The notes beneath the pieces were generated by a model that did not search any database, was not told the origin of the DNA, and saw nothing but the letters and a program-made list of their open reading frames with translations. A stretch of DNA of 64,000 bases from Eleginops maclovinus (Eukaryota; Chordata; Actinopteri; Perciformes; Eleginopidae). Both the position numbers and the translations under genes were made by a program. Positions within the stretch are counted from its first letter, which is position 1. Each line of letters begins with the position of its first letter. Location of the stretch: the NCBI RefSeq assembly GCF_036324505.1, contig NC_086361.1:3917196-3981195 (forward strand), given 5' to 3'. Of the stretch, positions 35,022 through 44,846 are shown in pieces.

Positions 35022-35580
35022 GTAATCCTGCAGGAGAGGAGCATACATTTGTTATGATTCCATATTAGGCTAATGAGACCAATAGTATGCAAGATAATAA
35101 AAGATAAGACCTGCATACTCGATCATTGCTACACCTTTCTTTATGTTATTTATTGCATTCAATTATATATGCTACACTTTTGTTTACAGGAAAAGCAAAT
35201 TGATGCATCACCTGTTTATCTGTTTTAATGTTGTGGAGAAATTAGTGTTATTATTTTCTATCGATGTGAAGTTTCGCTCGATGATCAGTAAACATTTGTT
35301 CTTGAATATGTATAAATGACCAATTAGATCAGGCTGTTATTCTGAAATACCAACAGATTAACAGTAATAGTATTATAATTTGATGCAATGTTTACACAGA
35401 CAACTGTATTTACATTTTGAAGGACATTGTTTTCATGAGGCTATAGCGCAGCAAAAATGCAATTTACCCCGGTGATTCCGCTCAAACGCTATCATTTCAC
35501 AGCCTCTCTGTAATGTTTGCATTATGACAGTATTTGTTTCCTCATGTGAAGAGCATGTGTTTTGGGGATTTTGTTCACAG

Positions 35581-35658
35581 AGCTGGCATCTTCTCCAGAG
35601 TCAAGATATGACGCTTCGCTCATCACCAACATGGTCCCCATGTACCCTGCATTCAAGA
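35581..35658 (+). CDS. enpp2: enpp2-like exon D
   Basis: TTGTTCACAG acceptor and GTGAGT donor; 78 nt encoding [20 protein letters not shown] and MYPAFK. This is almost the ENPP2 motif [20 protein letters not shown], and it separates this gene from ENPP1/3. Confidence 0.92.
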
Positions 35659-36061
35659 GTGAGTCGCATTCCAAAAAACAAGGGTCATCTGTCTGTCTGT
35701 CCCGTCTGTCTAATAATCTTTTCTTTTTTTAATTCTTTCTAAGATGAAGCAGCTGAAATAACAAGTTGTCAACGAAAGAAATAAAATATTCAGATTTGGA
35801 ATGTGATCAACATGACATTTATCGCTGCAGATACTACCAGGTAGTGGTCAAATATCAGGAACATCCAACAATAAAACTAACCCCTTAAGAGAGAAACTTT
35901 GAGTTAAGAGTCACCAATCCACATTACCAGTGAGATTCCTAAGTTCCACCATAAGTGCTATAATATAATCAGTGAGTTGGTCTTACTACAAGCTACAACC
36001 TTAACAGTCTTAGAAAGTCATCCGCAGTGCTTCTGTCCAATCATAAGAGTTACTGCCTCAA

Positions 36062-36710
36062 GGTTTCAAGGTTTGAAGGTTTTATTGGTCATATGCACAG
36101 CAGATACAACGTATATGTTGGCAATGAAAATCTTATATCCCATGCTCCTCCAACAACTCAACATACATGGTGGCAAATAAGATAAATAAAATAGTGCAAA
36201 AAGAGAGAAGAAATTTACAATAACAACAATAAAGATTTAAGGATGTGAAATATATACATATGTGGAATACATTGAGAGTATTTAAACACTTTACACTGTT
36301 GAATGAGGAGGTATGGACAGATGCATATATTACGTATAACAGATGTATATGGCAGATATGTATAATATATAGATATGTGTACTATAAACAGATATGTATG
36401 GCAGATGTGTATAATAAATATATATATATGTATGTGTGTACTATAAAAAGATGTGAGTAGACATTCACAGAGCTCAGGAGTTCAGCAGTCTTATAGCCTG
36501 TGGTATAAAACTGTCTCTGAGTCTGGTGGTCTTGGTCCGGATGCTGCGGTACCGTCTGCCAGACGGCAGCAGACAGAATAGATTGTTGCTGGGGTGATTG
36601 GGGTCCTTTAATATCCTACCGGCCTTCTTCCTACACCGCTGGGTGTAGAGGTCCTCCATGGATGGCAGCTCCGTCCTGGTGATGTGCTGAGCAGTTTTCT
36701 CATCGTTCAG
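36062..36710 (-). mobile_element. LINE 3' end with C-terminal ORF2 fragment (CR1/L2-like)
   Basis: In reverse, a coding tail reads ELPSMEDLYTQRCRKKAGRI and then LLPSGRRYRSIRTKTTRLRD, SFIPQAIRLLNS, a C-terminal signature of a common fish non-LTR retrotransposon. A 3' untranslated region follows, ending with CTTGAAAC repeats at 36062. It is 5'-truncated at about 36700 and is the same family as 10333-10690, in opposite orientation. Confidence 0.75.
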
Positions 36711-37255
36711 CTGCGTGTGATTACCAGTTTAACAAGAGCCTTATCTCTTCCTGTAAATCAGAGACATCCATTCGTTTCCCTTGAGACAAAGAGACATGAG
36801 CGTGGTGATGTCAGGTCTGAGCGAGCTCCGCCTGACACCCTTTGTCTCTGCAGAGAGAGAGAGGACTTATCAGGACAAACACAGCCTCTCTGAATCGCTG
36901 TCTCATACAGATAGACATAACCGTCATTGTCGTCAGTTCTGGGAACGCAGTGCGTGTCTGGAGAATTTACAGTTTTGCATTATTGATGCTGGAACATAAG
37001 GTATATAGATTGATTACATCAGGATAAGGGAGGACACACACAGTGTGTGGACAGTGCTTAGTTCAACAAGGAACACACACTGCCCGGCCAAACAAAAGGT
37101 CACAAGCCTGTGGGGGCAGTGCTATGATCTGGGGTTGCTGTAGTTGGTCTGGTCTAGGTTCAGCAACGTGCCCAAAGAATGAGGTCAGCTGACTACCTGA
37201 ATATACTGAATGACCAGGTTATTCCATCAATGGATGTTTTTCAACATGTATGACT
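36711..37255. other. Intron, nothing recognised
   Basis: Intron DNA between the LINE end and the satellite. No exon or repeat identified. Confidence 0.5.
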
Positions 37256-39060
37256 GTTGTAGCAATTCACTAGTAAACTAGTTGCGCGTATATGACAACT
37301 AGTAAGTATGTTTGTTGTACTAGTGCGAAGAAAACCACAACTAGTCGGCTGAAAATATCAACTAGTTTAAGAAAAAGCCATACATGTTGAATCAAAATCC
37401 AACACGCTGCATACAGATGGTCACTAGTGCAACGAAAAGCCAAACTAGTTGCAGGAAAGGCCTTACATGTAAAGAAAATGTGTAACATGTACGGTCAAAG
37501 TCCAACATGTTCTTAAAAGAACCTGACTAGTGAGAAAAAATACCTTCCACTAGTTAACTAGTAAGAAAAACATCTGTACTAGTGACACCTCTAAGGCTTC
37601 ACTAGTTAACTAGTGAGATAAAGTGTGTGTCACTAGTTAACTACTAAGGCATAAACAATTGCACTAGTGTATGTAGTGGACATTGGACCTTACTAGTTAA
37701 CTAGTGCACACTTTTAGTCTCACAAGTTAACTAGTAAGACATAAAAATGCGTCAACTAGTTAACTAGCGAAACTTTTGCATCCACTAGTTAACGTGTACG
37801 CTGCAACATGCATCCACTAGTTAACGTGTACGCTGCAACATGCATCCACTAGTTAATGTGTACGCTGCAACATGCATCCACTAGTTAACGTGTACGCTGC
37901 AACATGCATCCACTAGTTAATGTGTACGCTGCAACATGCATCCACTAGTTAATGTGTACGCTGCAACATGCATCCACTAGTTAATGTGTACGCAGCAACA
38001 TGCATCCACTAGTTAATGTGTACGCTGCAACATGCATTCACTAGTTAACGTGTACGCTGCAACATGCATCCACTAGTTAACGTGTACGCTGCAACATGCA
38101 TTCACTAGTTAACGTGTACGCTGCAACATGCATCCACTAGTTAACGTGTACGCTGCAACATGCATCCACTAGTTAACGTGTACGCTGCAACATGCATCCA
38201 CTAGTTAACGTGTACGCTGCAACATGCATCCACTAGTTAACGTGTACGCTGCAACATGCATTCACTAGTTAACGTGTACGCTGCAACATGCATCCACTAG
38301 TTAATGTGTACGCTGCAACATGCATCCACTAGTTAACGTGTACGCTGCAACATGCATCCACTAGTTAACGTGTACGCTGCAACATGCATCCACTAGTTAA
38401 TGTGTACGCTGCAACATGCATCCACTAGTTAACGTGTACGCTGCAACATGCATCCACTAGTTAACGTGTACGCTGCAACATGCATCCACTAGTTAACGTG
38501 TACGCTGCAACATGCATCCACTAGTTAATGTGTACGCTGCAACATGCATCCACTAGTTAATGTGTACGCTGCAACATGCATCCACTAGTTAACGTGTGCG
38601 CTGCAACATGCATTCACTAGTTAACTAGTGGCACTTCATATGTCCTACACGTTAACTAGTGTGCACTTGTGTGCTTGTATGATTTTGGGTGTTACTAGTT
38701 AACTAGTGCAGAAAAATGTATGCCACTAGTTAACTAGTTCGCCAATTTTCTGCTTCTTTCTTGTAACTAGTTAACATGTCAGAGTTTTTGCAGCACACTA
38801 GTTAACTAGTAAGACTTTTAGCGTCACTAGTACGGTCAGAGGGCCACTAGATCGTCAAAAAACTTATACGTTGGGACTTTAGTGCTACTAGTGCAGCTCC
38901 TGGCGTCACTTGTAAGGCTTGTGTAGGAACTAGTCGCGCAAAAGTCCCACTAGTTGATGAAAAATAATGACTAGTAAAATGTTTTGTTCAACTACAAAGT
39001 GCCAAACTAGTGTGACCAAATATCAAACAAGTTCTGTCAAAGAGCCAACTAGTGTAGGCA
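37256..39060. repeat. ACTAGT-rich satellite with degenerate flanks
   Basis: The whole 1.8 kb is punctuated by ACTAGT and GTTAAC palindromes. The left flank (37256-37780) and right flank (38613-39060) consist of variable 20-32 bp units, often of the form GAAAANNCCA-ACTAGT on the left. The centre is a homogeneous 32-bp array. It lies in the intron before enpp2-like exon E. Confidence 0.92.
37781..38612. repeat. 26 x 32-bp tandem array
   Basis: The unit contains TCCACTAGTTAACGTG followed by TACGCTGCAACATGCA. The first and last full units start exactly 800 bp apart (25 x 32), so there is no net length change. Variation is almost only C/T at two places (AACGTG/AATGTG and CATCCAC/CATTCAC), with single A and G variants. 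Confidence 0.97.
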
Positions 39061-39173
39061 ACTGCCGTCTGATATCAAGGATATGGAATAAATACTCAAA
39101 CGGCTTGCCATAGAGACTATCATAAGATTGCTTTGTGTTGCAGCACCTAATCCTATTTTTCTTCTGTCTGCAG

Positions 39174-39306
39174 GGATGTGGAGTTACCTGCAGGGGACGC
39201 TGCTGAGGCGTTACGCAGAGGAAAACAACGGCATCAACGTTCAAGCTGGACCCATATTTGACAACGACTACGACGGCCTGCGAGACACCACAGAGAAGAT
39301 AAAAGA
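39174..39306 (+). CDS. enpp2: enpp2-like exon E with Ca-binding loop
   Basis: CTGTCTGCAG acceptor and GTAAGA donor; 133 nt. It carries MWSYLQGTLLRRYAEENNG, INVQAGPIF and the EF-hand-like loop DNDYDGLRD, the structural calcium site of the nuclease-like domain. It follows the 3.5-kb intron that holds the LINE end and the satellite. Confidence 0.92.
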
Positions 39307-39631
39307 GTAAGAACTCTGACCAGGACAGTGTCACACTGACAGGCCCTGTAAAGTTCTACTGGTCCTGTATGAGAAACACATCATAAAGTGAAGCTGAAAG
39401 GGTTATTATTGATCTTGTAAGAAGCTGTTGGTAGCTTTCACATGCATGAAGGATACAAAATACCAAATAAAAGCAAATCAAATAATAGAATATATCCAAT
39501 TTCAAATCTGGAAAAGACTACAGCAACACTTCATTTGAGTCTACTGGATGTATGACAACAATGCAACCTATAAGTATAACCATTAACACTTGTTTAAAAA
39601 TCATTAGCATTTAATTATAAAATATTATGAA

Positions 39632-39633
39632 CA

Positions 39634-39683
<50 letters not shown>

Positions 39684-39801
39684 GTTATTATTGTTATTAT
39701 TATTATTATTATTATTGTTGTTATTGTTATTATTATTATTGTTATTATTATTGTTATTATTATTGTTATTATTATTATTGTTATTATTATTATTGTTATT
39801 A

Positions 39802-39833
<32 letters not shown>

Positions 39834-39912
39834 GTTATTATTATTATCATTATTATTATTATTATTATTATTGTTATTATTATTATTGTTATTATTATTA
39901 TTATTATTATTA

Positions 39913-39950
<38 letters not shown>

Positions 39951-39966
39951 GTTATTATTATTATTA
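39632..39966. repeat. (ATT)n microsatellite with GTT variants
   Basis: About 330 bp of TTA/TTG trinucleotides. The poly-Leu, poly-Ile and poly-Asn reading frames over it are artefacts. Confidence 0.98.
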
Positions 39967-40204
39967 GAGGACAAAGTGTTGAAATTACATGATTACATTT
40001 TCCTCCTAATGTAACTTTCTAATGTTTTAATTGGTTAATATGGCTGCAGTTTAGCTGCTAAGCTAACCCAGGAACATTTACTTTTTTATGTGAATGTTGA
40101 TTAATGCTCTTGTCTTTCCCCAATCAACAAATAAGCAAACAAACATTTATATTACCAAACCCCATGGTCGCTGTACAGTCTGTGTAACTCTCTCTTCTGT
40201 CCAG

Positions 40205-40358
40205 GTTCTCGGGCGAAGCCCCGTCCGTCCCCACCCACTTCTACACGGTGGTGACCAGCTGCCAGGAGCTGAACCAGACTGTGGAGGAGTGTGATGGGGA
40301 TCTGAGGGTCTTCTCCTTCCAGCTGCCCCACCGACAGGACAACACCGAGGCGTGCAAT
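40205..40358 (+). CDS. enpp2: enpp2-like exon F
   Basis: GTCCAG acceptor and GTGAGT donor; 154 nt. It encodes FSGEAPSVPTHFYTVVTSCQ, ELNQTVEECDGDLRVFSFQL and PHRQDNTEACN, closely following ENPP2. The final ENPP2 exons (WVEEL...LKTYL motifs) were looked for downstream and not found. Confidence 0.92.
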
Positions 40359-40761
40359 GTGAGTGCAAATCCAACAGGAGGCAGCACTGACCCACTGCAG
40401 CTGCATGATGAGTTCAGATCAGTCAGAGATAAAAACACACTGAGTTTGATCTGTCATTTTAGGAAAGTAACGGATTACCTTTACTCAATTACTGTGTCTA
40501 AGTACAAATGAACCATTTCATCCATCAGTAAATGATCACAAAAATAATCCAAAATCTCTTGATAACTGATTTAGGGTCTTGAATTTGATCCGGAAGGGAT
40601 CATATGTTGTTACATACAGTAATCAATATCTACACTTTCCTATAATAATAATAATAATAATAATAATAACACATTTTATTTCTAAGCACACTTTTAATTT
40701 GAGTAAACAAAACTCAAAGTGCTACAGAGTAAAATGGTTGAAAAAAAAACATATATATATA

Positions 40762-42357
40762 CAGTGGGGCAAAAAAGTATTTAGTCAGCCACCAATTGTG
40801 CAAGTTCTCCCATTTAAAAAGATGAGAGAGGCCTGTAATTTTTATCATAGGTAAACCTCAACTATGAGAGACAAAATGAGAAAAAAAATCCAGGAAATCA
40901 CATTGTAGGATTTTTAAAGAATTTATTTCAAATGATTGTGGAAAATAAGTATTTGGTCAATAACAAAAGTTCATCTCAATACTTTGTTGTATACCCTTTG
41001 TTGGCAATGACAGAGGTCAAACGTTTTCTGTAAGTCTTCACAAGGTTTTCACACTGTTGCTGGTATTTTGGCCCATTCCTCCATGCAGATCTCCTCTAAA
41101 GCAGTGATGTTTTGGGGCTGTCGCTGGGCAACACGGACTTTCAACTCCCTCCAAAGATTTTCTATGGGGTTGAAATCTGGAGACTGGCTAGGCCACTCCA
41201 GGACCTTGAAATGCTTCTTACGAAGCCACTCCTTCGTTGCCCTGGCGGTGTGTTTGGGATCATTGTCATGCTGAAAGACCCAGCCACGCTTCATCTTCAG
41301 TGCCCTTGCTGATGGAAGGAGGTTTTCACTCAAAATCTCACGATACATGGCCCCATTCATTCTTTCCTTCCACGGATCAGTCGTCCTGGTCCCTTTGCAG
41401 AAAAACAGCCCCAAAGCATGATGTTTCCACCCCCATGCTTCACAGTAGGTATGGTGTTCTTTGGATGCAACTCTGCATTCTTTCTCCTCCAAACACGACG
41501 AGTTGAGTTTTTACCAAAAAGTTCTATTTTGGTTTCATCTGACCATATGACATTCTCCGAATCCTCTTCTGGATCATCCAAATGCCCTCTAGCAAACTTC
41601 AGACGGGCCTGGACATGTACTGGCTTAAGCAGGGGGACACGTCTGGAACTGCAGGATTTAAGTCCCTGGCGGCGTAGCGTGTTACTGATGGTAGCCTCTG
41701 TTACTTTGGTCCCAGCTCTCTGCAGGTCATTCACTAGGTCCCCCCGTGTGGTTCTGGGATTGTTGCTCACCGTTCTTGTGATCATTTTGACCCCACGGGG
41801 TGAGATCTTGCGTGGAGCCCCAGATCGAGGGAGATTAGCAGTGGTCTTGTATGTCTTCCATTTTCTAATAATTGCTCCCACAGTTGATTTCTTCACACCA
41901 AGCTGCTTACCTATTGCAGATTCAGTTTTCCCAGCCTGGTGAAGGTCTACAATTTTGTCTCTGGTCTCCTTTGACAGCTCTTTGGTCTAAGCCATAGTGG
42001 AGTTTGGAGTATGACTGTTTGAGGTTGTGGACAGGTGTCTTTTATACTGATAACGAGTTCAAAAAGGTGCCATTAATACAGGTAACGAGTGGAGGACAGA
42101 GGAGCCTCTTAAAGAAGTTACAGGTCTGTGAGAGCCAGAAATCTTGCTTGTTTGTAGGTGACCAAATACTTATTTTACCGAGGAATTTACCAATGAATTC
42201 ATTAAAAATCCTACAATGTGATTTTCTGGATTGTTTCCCCCATTCTGTCTCTCATAGTTGAAGTGTACCTATGATGAAAATTACAGGCCTCTCTCGTCTT
42301 TTTAAATGGGAGAACTTGCACAATTGGTGGCTGACTAAATACTTTTTTGCCCCACTG
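40762..42357 (-). mobile_element. Tc1/mariner transposon
   Basis: The ends CAGTGGGGCAAAAAAGTATT and its complement, continuing for over 50 bp with few differences, are flanked by TA (40760-40761, 42358-42359). The length is 1596 bp, as expected for fish Tc1 elements. It lies downstream of the last visible enpp2-like exon. Confidence 0.95.
41049..41993 (-). pseudogene. Tc1 transposase, premature stop and frameshift
   Basis: Reading from 41993: ATG GCT TAG, so codon 3 is a stop. After it [20 protein letters not shown] and [20 protein letters not shown] give the paired-like helix-turn-helix. The first catalytic Asp is in [28 protein letters not shown] is followed by a frame change near 41385 into [29 protein letters not shown] holds the second Asp and [15 protein letters not shown] the Glu. 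All three catalytic acids survive, but the protein cannot be made from this copy. Confidence 0.92.
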
Positions 42358-43523
42358 TATATATATATAATAAAGTAAACAACAGAATAAAAACAGTGAC
42401 GACGTTTAGGATGGCATGGCAACAAGTGGGGGTTTTAAAGATCTAGTAAAAGGCTTTTCTAAAAAGATGCGTTTTTAAGCCTTTTTTAAAAAGCATCCAG
42501 TCTGTGGTGTCCTCAGCTGGTTTGGGAGGGCTTGGGGGTTCCACACTAGTAAGAGGGACTTTATAATGGTGAACATCTTTATTTACAGTAAACATGATAC
42601 TTTTGGGGTATGGTCATTCTGCCAGTCAAAGGAGATATTTGAAGGTTTGACTTTAAGGTCTTTGTCATTTTATTGGCATCTTCCAAATCTATGGATGTTC
42701 AAGAAAATACATCTGATTAATACATGATAAAAATATTTCTGAGTTGCAGTCTGGGGTTATTTCAGTCAGACAACTCCCGTTAGAAATGTTTATTAACAGC
42801 AGCGTAGTTTTAGTTTGGCATCCAGGCCCCGGCCTCATCACTCCACTGCAAATATTTTTAACATCGCTGATCTCTGTTGCGCTGAAGCTCTGACCTCTGG
42901 TGCAATGGGGGTCTTTCTCAGAGAAATATTCCCAGTTACACTATGAAATTTCATTGTGACGCAAGCGGAGTAATAACGTAGTTAAGTCACTTCTAATGAT
43001 CCGAGGAATGATGACTATCCCCACAGCCTACAGTTGGATGTTGGGGTGCAGGTGGGGCAGAAGAGCAGCAGAAGGTACAGTAGCAGGGCAGAGAGAGAGA
43101 TGGGAATGTCTATTTTACCCTGATTTTACTTTTGATGCTGACTGATAAGGAGGAATGGTGTTTCTGTCAGTCCCACTCTTGAGTCCTAACTGCCTGTTCC
43201 TGCACTGTAACTTTGGTGAGCATAAATGGGATTGTTATTTTTGTATAGTGACTTTTCCCATTCCCACATTTTCTGTTATTATGACTGATATGGAATACAG
43301 TATGTGAACCTGGCCTGCAAAACATTTGAACGTTAATTTAAACTGACACAGGCAGACTGAACCTTGACTGTTATTGAGCAATGTCTAAGGCAGTGAGTCA
43401 TGGCTGTCCTACAGTAAGTTGCAGATCTCTCCCGATTCCAAAACTGAACAAGGAAACGGAAACGTGTCTTTGTATTTTTTAACATTTGTGGGAAATTTTT
43501 GCCAACAGTGACTCATATCTGAT
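42358..43523. other. No exon recognised
   Basis: The final enpp2 exons would be expected from here on. I could not find WVEEL or LKTYL-type peptides on the plus strand. No repeat was named. Confidence 0.45.
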
Positions 43524-43833
43524 TGTGGCAGCCAGGGGTGGTTAGAGCGCCGGCTGCTGGGGTGAGGGGAGTGGCTCGGCCGGAGACCAGACAGCTGATC
43601 GGAATCAGGTAATCAGGCAGTTAAGATAAAGCATGTTGGTAACCTGGTTCTGGGCTGTCTTGCAGTAGGCTGGGTCCTGGGAAGACGACACACCCCGTCC
43701 TGGCCTTGCCCGTCCTGGAAGTACCGCGGAGCTTTCTTCTGTTTGCACGTTTCGGACGAAATAAACGCTATTGTTTTTGCCCAACCCCGAACGCTTCCGT
43801 TTCTTGCCTTTTACCTGAGCCATCCTGCTCACA
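43524..43833 (+). repeat. 5' LTR of the Gmr1-type element
   Basis: It begins TGTGGCAGCCAGGGG and ends CCTGCTCACA, with TGT...ACA ends and AATAAA at 43759-43764. The length is about 310 bp. No second LTR is present for comparison. Confidence 0.7.
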
Positions 43834-43834
43834 G

Positions 43835-43852
43835 TGGCGCCTGAACAGGGAC
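43835..43852 (+). promoter_or_regulatory. Primer-binding site, tRNA-Lys-like
   Basis: TGGCGCCTGAACAGGGAC lies one base after the LTR. It is 17/18 identical to the classical lysine-tRNA primer site, so minus-strand DNA synthesis was probably primed by tRNA-Lys. Confidence 0.8.
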
Positions 43853-43865
43853 ATGAACCCCTCAG

Positions 43866-44846
43866 ATGACGGAAGGAGAAAGCCCGCTGGGCCAGGCCCT
43901 CCAGCGTCTCGCCCTCATGCAGGAGAGCACCACTGCCCTGCAACGTCAGCAGAGCGAGGCTCTCCTCGAAATCGCCTCCAGCCAGCGGGAGGACCGTGCT
44001 CTCCTGCGGGAGCTGCTGCAGCGTCCGGCCGCCCGGGAGGCCGAGCCGGTGACCAACCCCGCCCGGCCGCCGCAGATTGTCCTCCAGAAGATGTCAGCCG
44101 ACGACGACCCAGAGGCTTATCTGGACATATTCGAGGGCACTGCGGCGGCGTGCGGGTGGCCGGAGGAGGAGTGGGCTGTGCGGCTTCTTCCCCTGCTGGC
44201 CGGGGGAGCGCAGCTAGCCGCCCACAGCCTGCCAGCGTCCGATCGACATGAGTACAAGCAGCTGCGGAGGGCCATCCTGGACCGGCTCGGCAGCACGCCA
44301 GAGGGACACCGCCGCCGGTTCAGGGCCCTTCCCTTCGAGGACGCTGGCCGCCCCTTCTCCTACGCGAAGCAGCTCCTCGATGCGGCGAGGCGCTGGCTTC
44401 AGCCGGGGATGCGCTCCGCCGAGGACGTCATGGAGCAGGTGGCACTGGAGCAGTTTGTCGCCGGGCTGCAATCGTCAACGGTGAATTGGGTCCAGTGTCA
44501 CCGCCATGCCAGCCTGGAGGCAGCCGTCGTCCTCGCGGAGGACCACCTTTCGCTTCCCCGGCGGAGCATGAAGGAGGAGCCCCGACAACCTGTCGTCCCC
44601 GCGGGCCGACCCGTTCCAGCCCAGAGGAGGAGGTTCCCGACAGCAGCCGCTGCACCGCCTTCCCCTCAACCCACGACCCGGCCCCTTCCCACCCAAGCCC
44701 TACCTCATCTCTCTGTCTCTCTCTCTCTCCCCAGGATCCAGCCTCCGCCTCTGGTCGTCCGGCACCACGGGGGGCTCCTCAGGCGCCAGGGCAGGAGTGC
44801 TGGCGGTGCGGGCAGCCCGGCCACTTCCGACGGGAGTGTCCCATGA
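43866..44846 (+). pseudogene. Gmr1-type Gag with SCAN-like capsid domain
   Basis: It starts MTEGESPLGQALQRLALMQE, with a coiled-coil N-terminus (roughly residues 10-60). Then DDDPEAYLDIFEGTAAACGW leads into a SCAN-like helical region: LLDAARRWLQPGMRSAEDVM and EQVALEQFVAGLQSSTVNWV, residues about 170-220. SCAN domains of vertebrate zinc-finger proteins are thought to derive from this gag type. After PVPAQRRRFPTAAAAPP a (TC)n run at about 44709-44730 shifts the frame, so the zinc knuckle is reached only in the other frame. The last 40 residues of this frame are therefore probably out-of-frame translation. Confidence 0.85.

Larger units (their letters stand above)
31534..40358 (+). pseudogene. 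enpp2: ENPP2-like 3' half (linker and nuclease-like domain), probably broken
   Basis: Six plus-strand exons in ENPP2 order encode the end of the phosphodiesterase domain (YGSLNEMLK...MPEEVTAP...LGCSCDDE), the linker, and the nuclease-like domain ([59 protein letters not shown]). Introns have GT/AG ends and phases agree from 34880 onward. Problems: a 1-nt loss in the first exon gives a TAA at 31539 in the reading frame. The exon for the ENPP2 YGRP...PLWTSYTV segment is not seen between 31921 and 34879. No catalytic exons precede it and the last exon(s) are not seen. The four exons from 34880 are clean and well conserved, so the damage is young, or a rearranged or misassembled functional gene is being seen. 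Confidence 0.75.

Noticed and set aside
37781..38612. Regular 32-bp repeats as a possible CRISPR array
   Set aside because: Units are contiguous with no unique spacers, and the context is a vertebrate intron; it is a satellite.
39611..40014. Poly-Leu, poly-Ile and poly-Asn open frames
   Set aside because: They are translations of the TTA microsatellite.
31534..40358. Assignment of the right-hand exons to ENPP1 or ENPP3
   Set aside because: [16 protein letters not shown]...[11 protein letters not shown] and DNDYDGLRD agree with ENPP2 and not with the ENPP1/3 equivalents.
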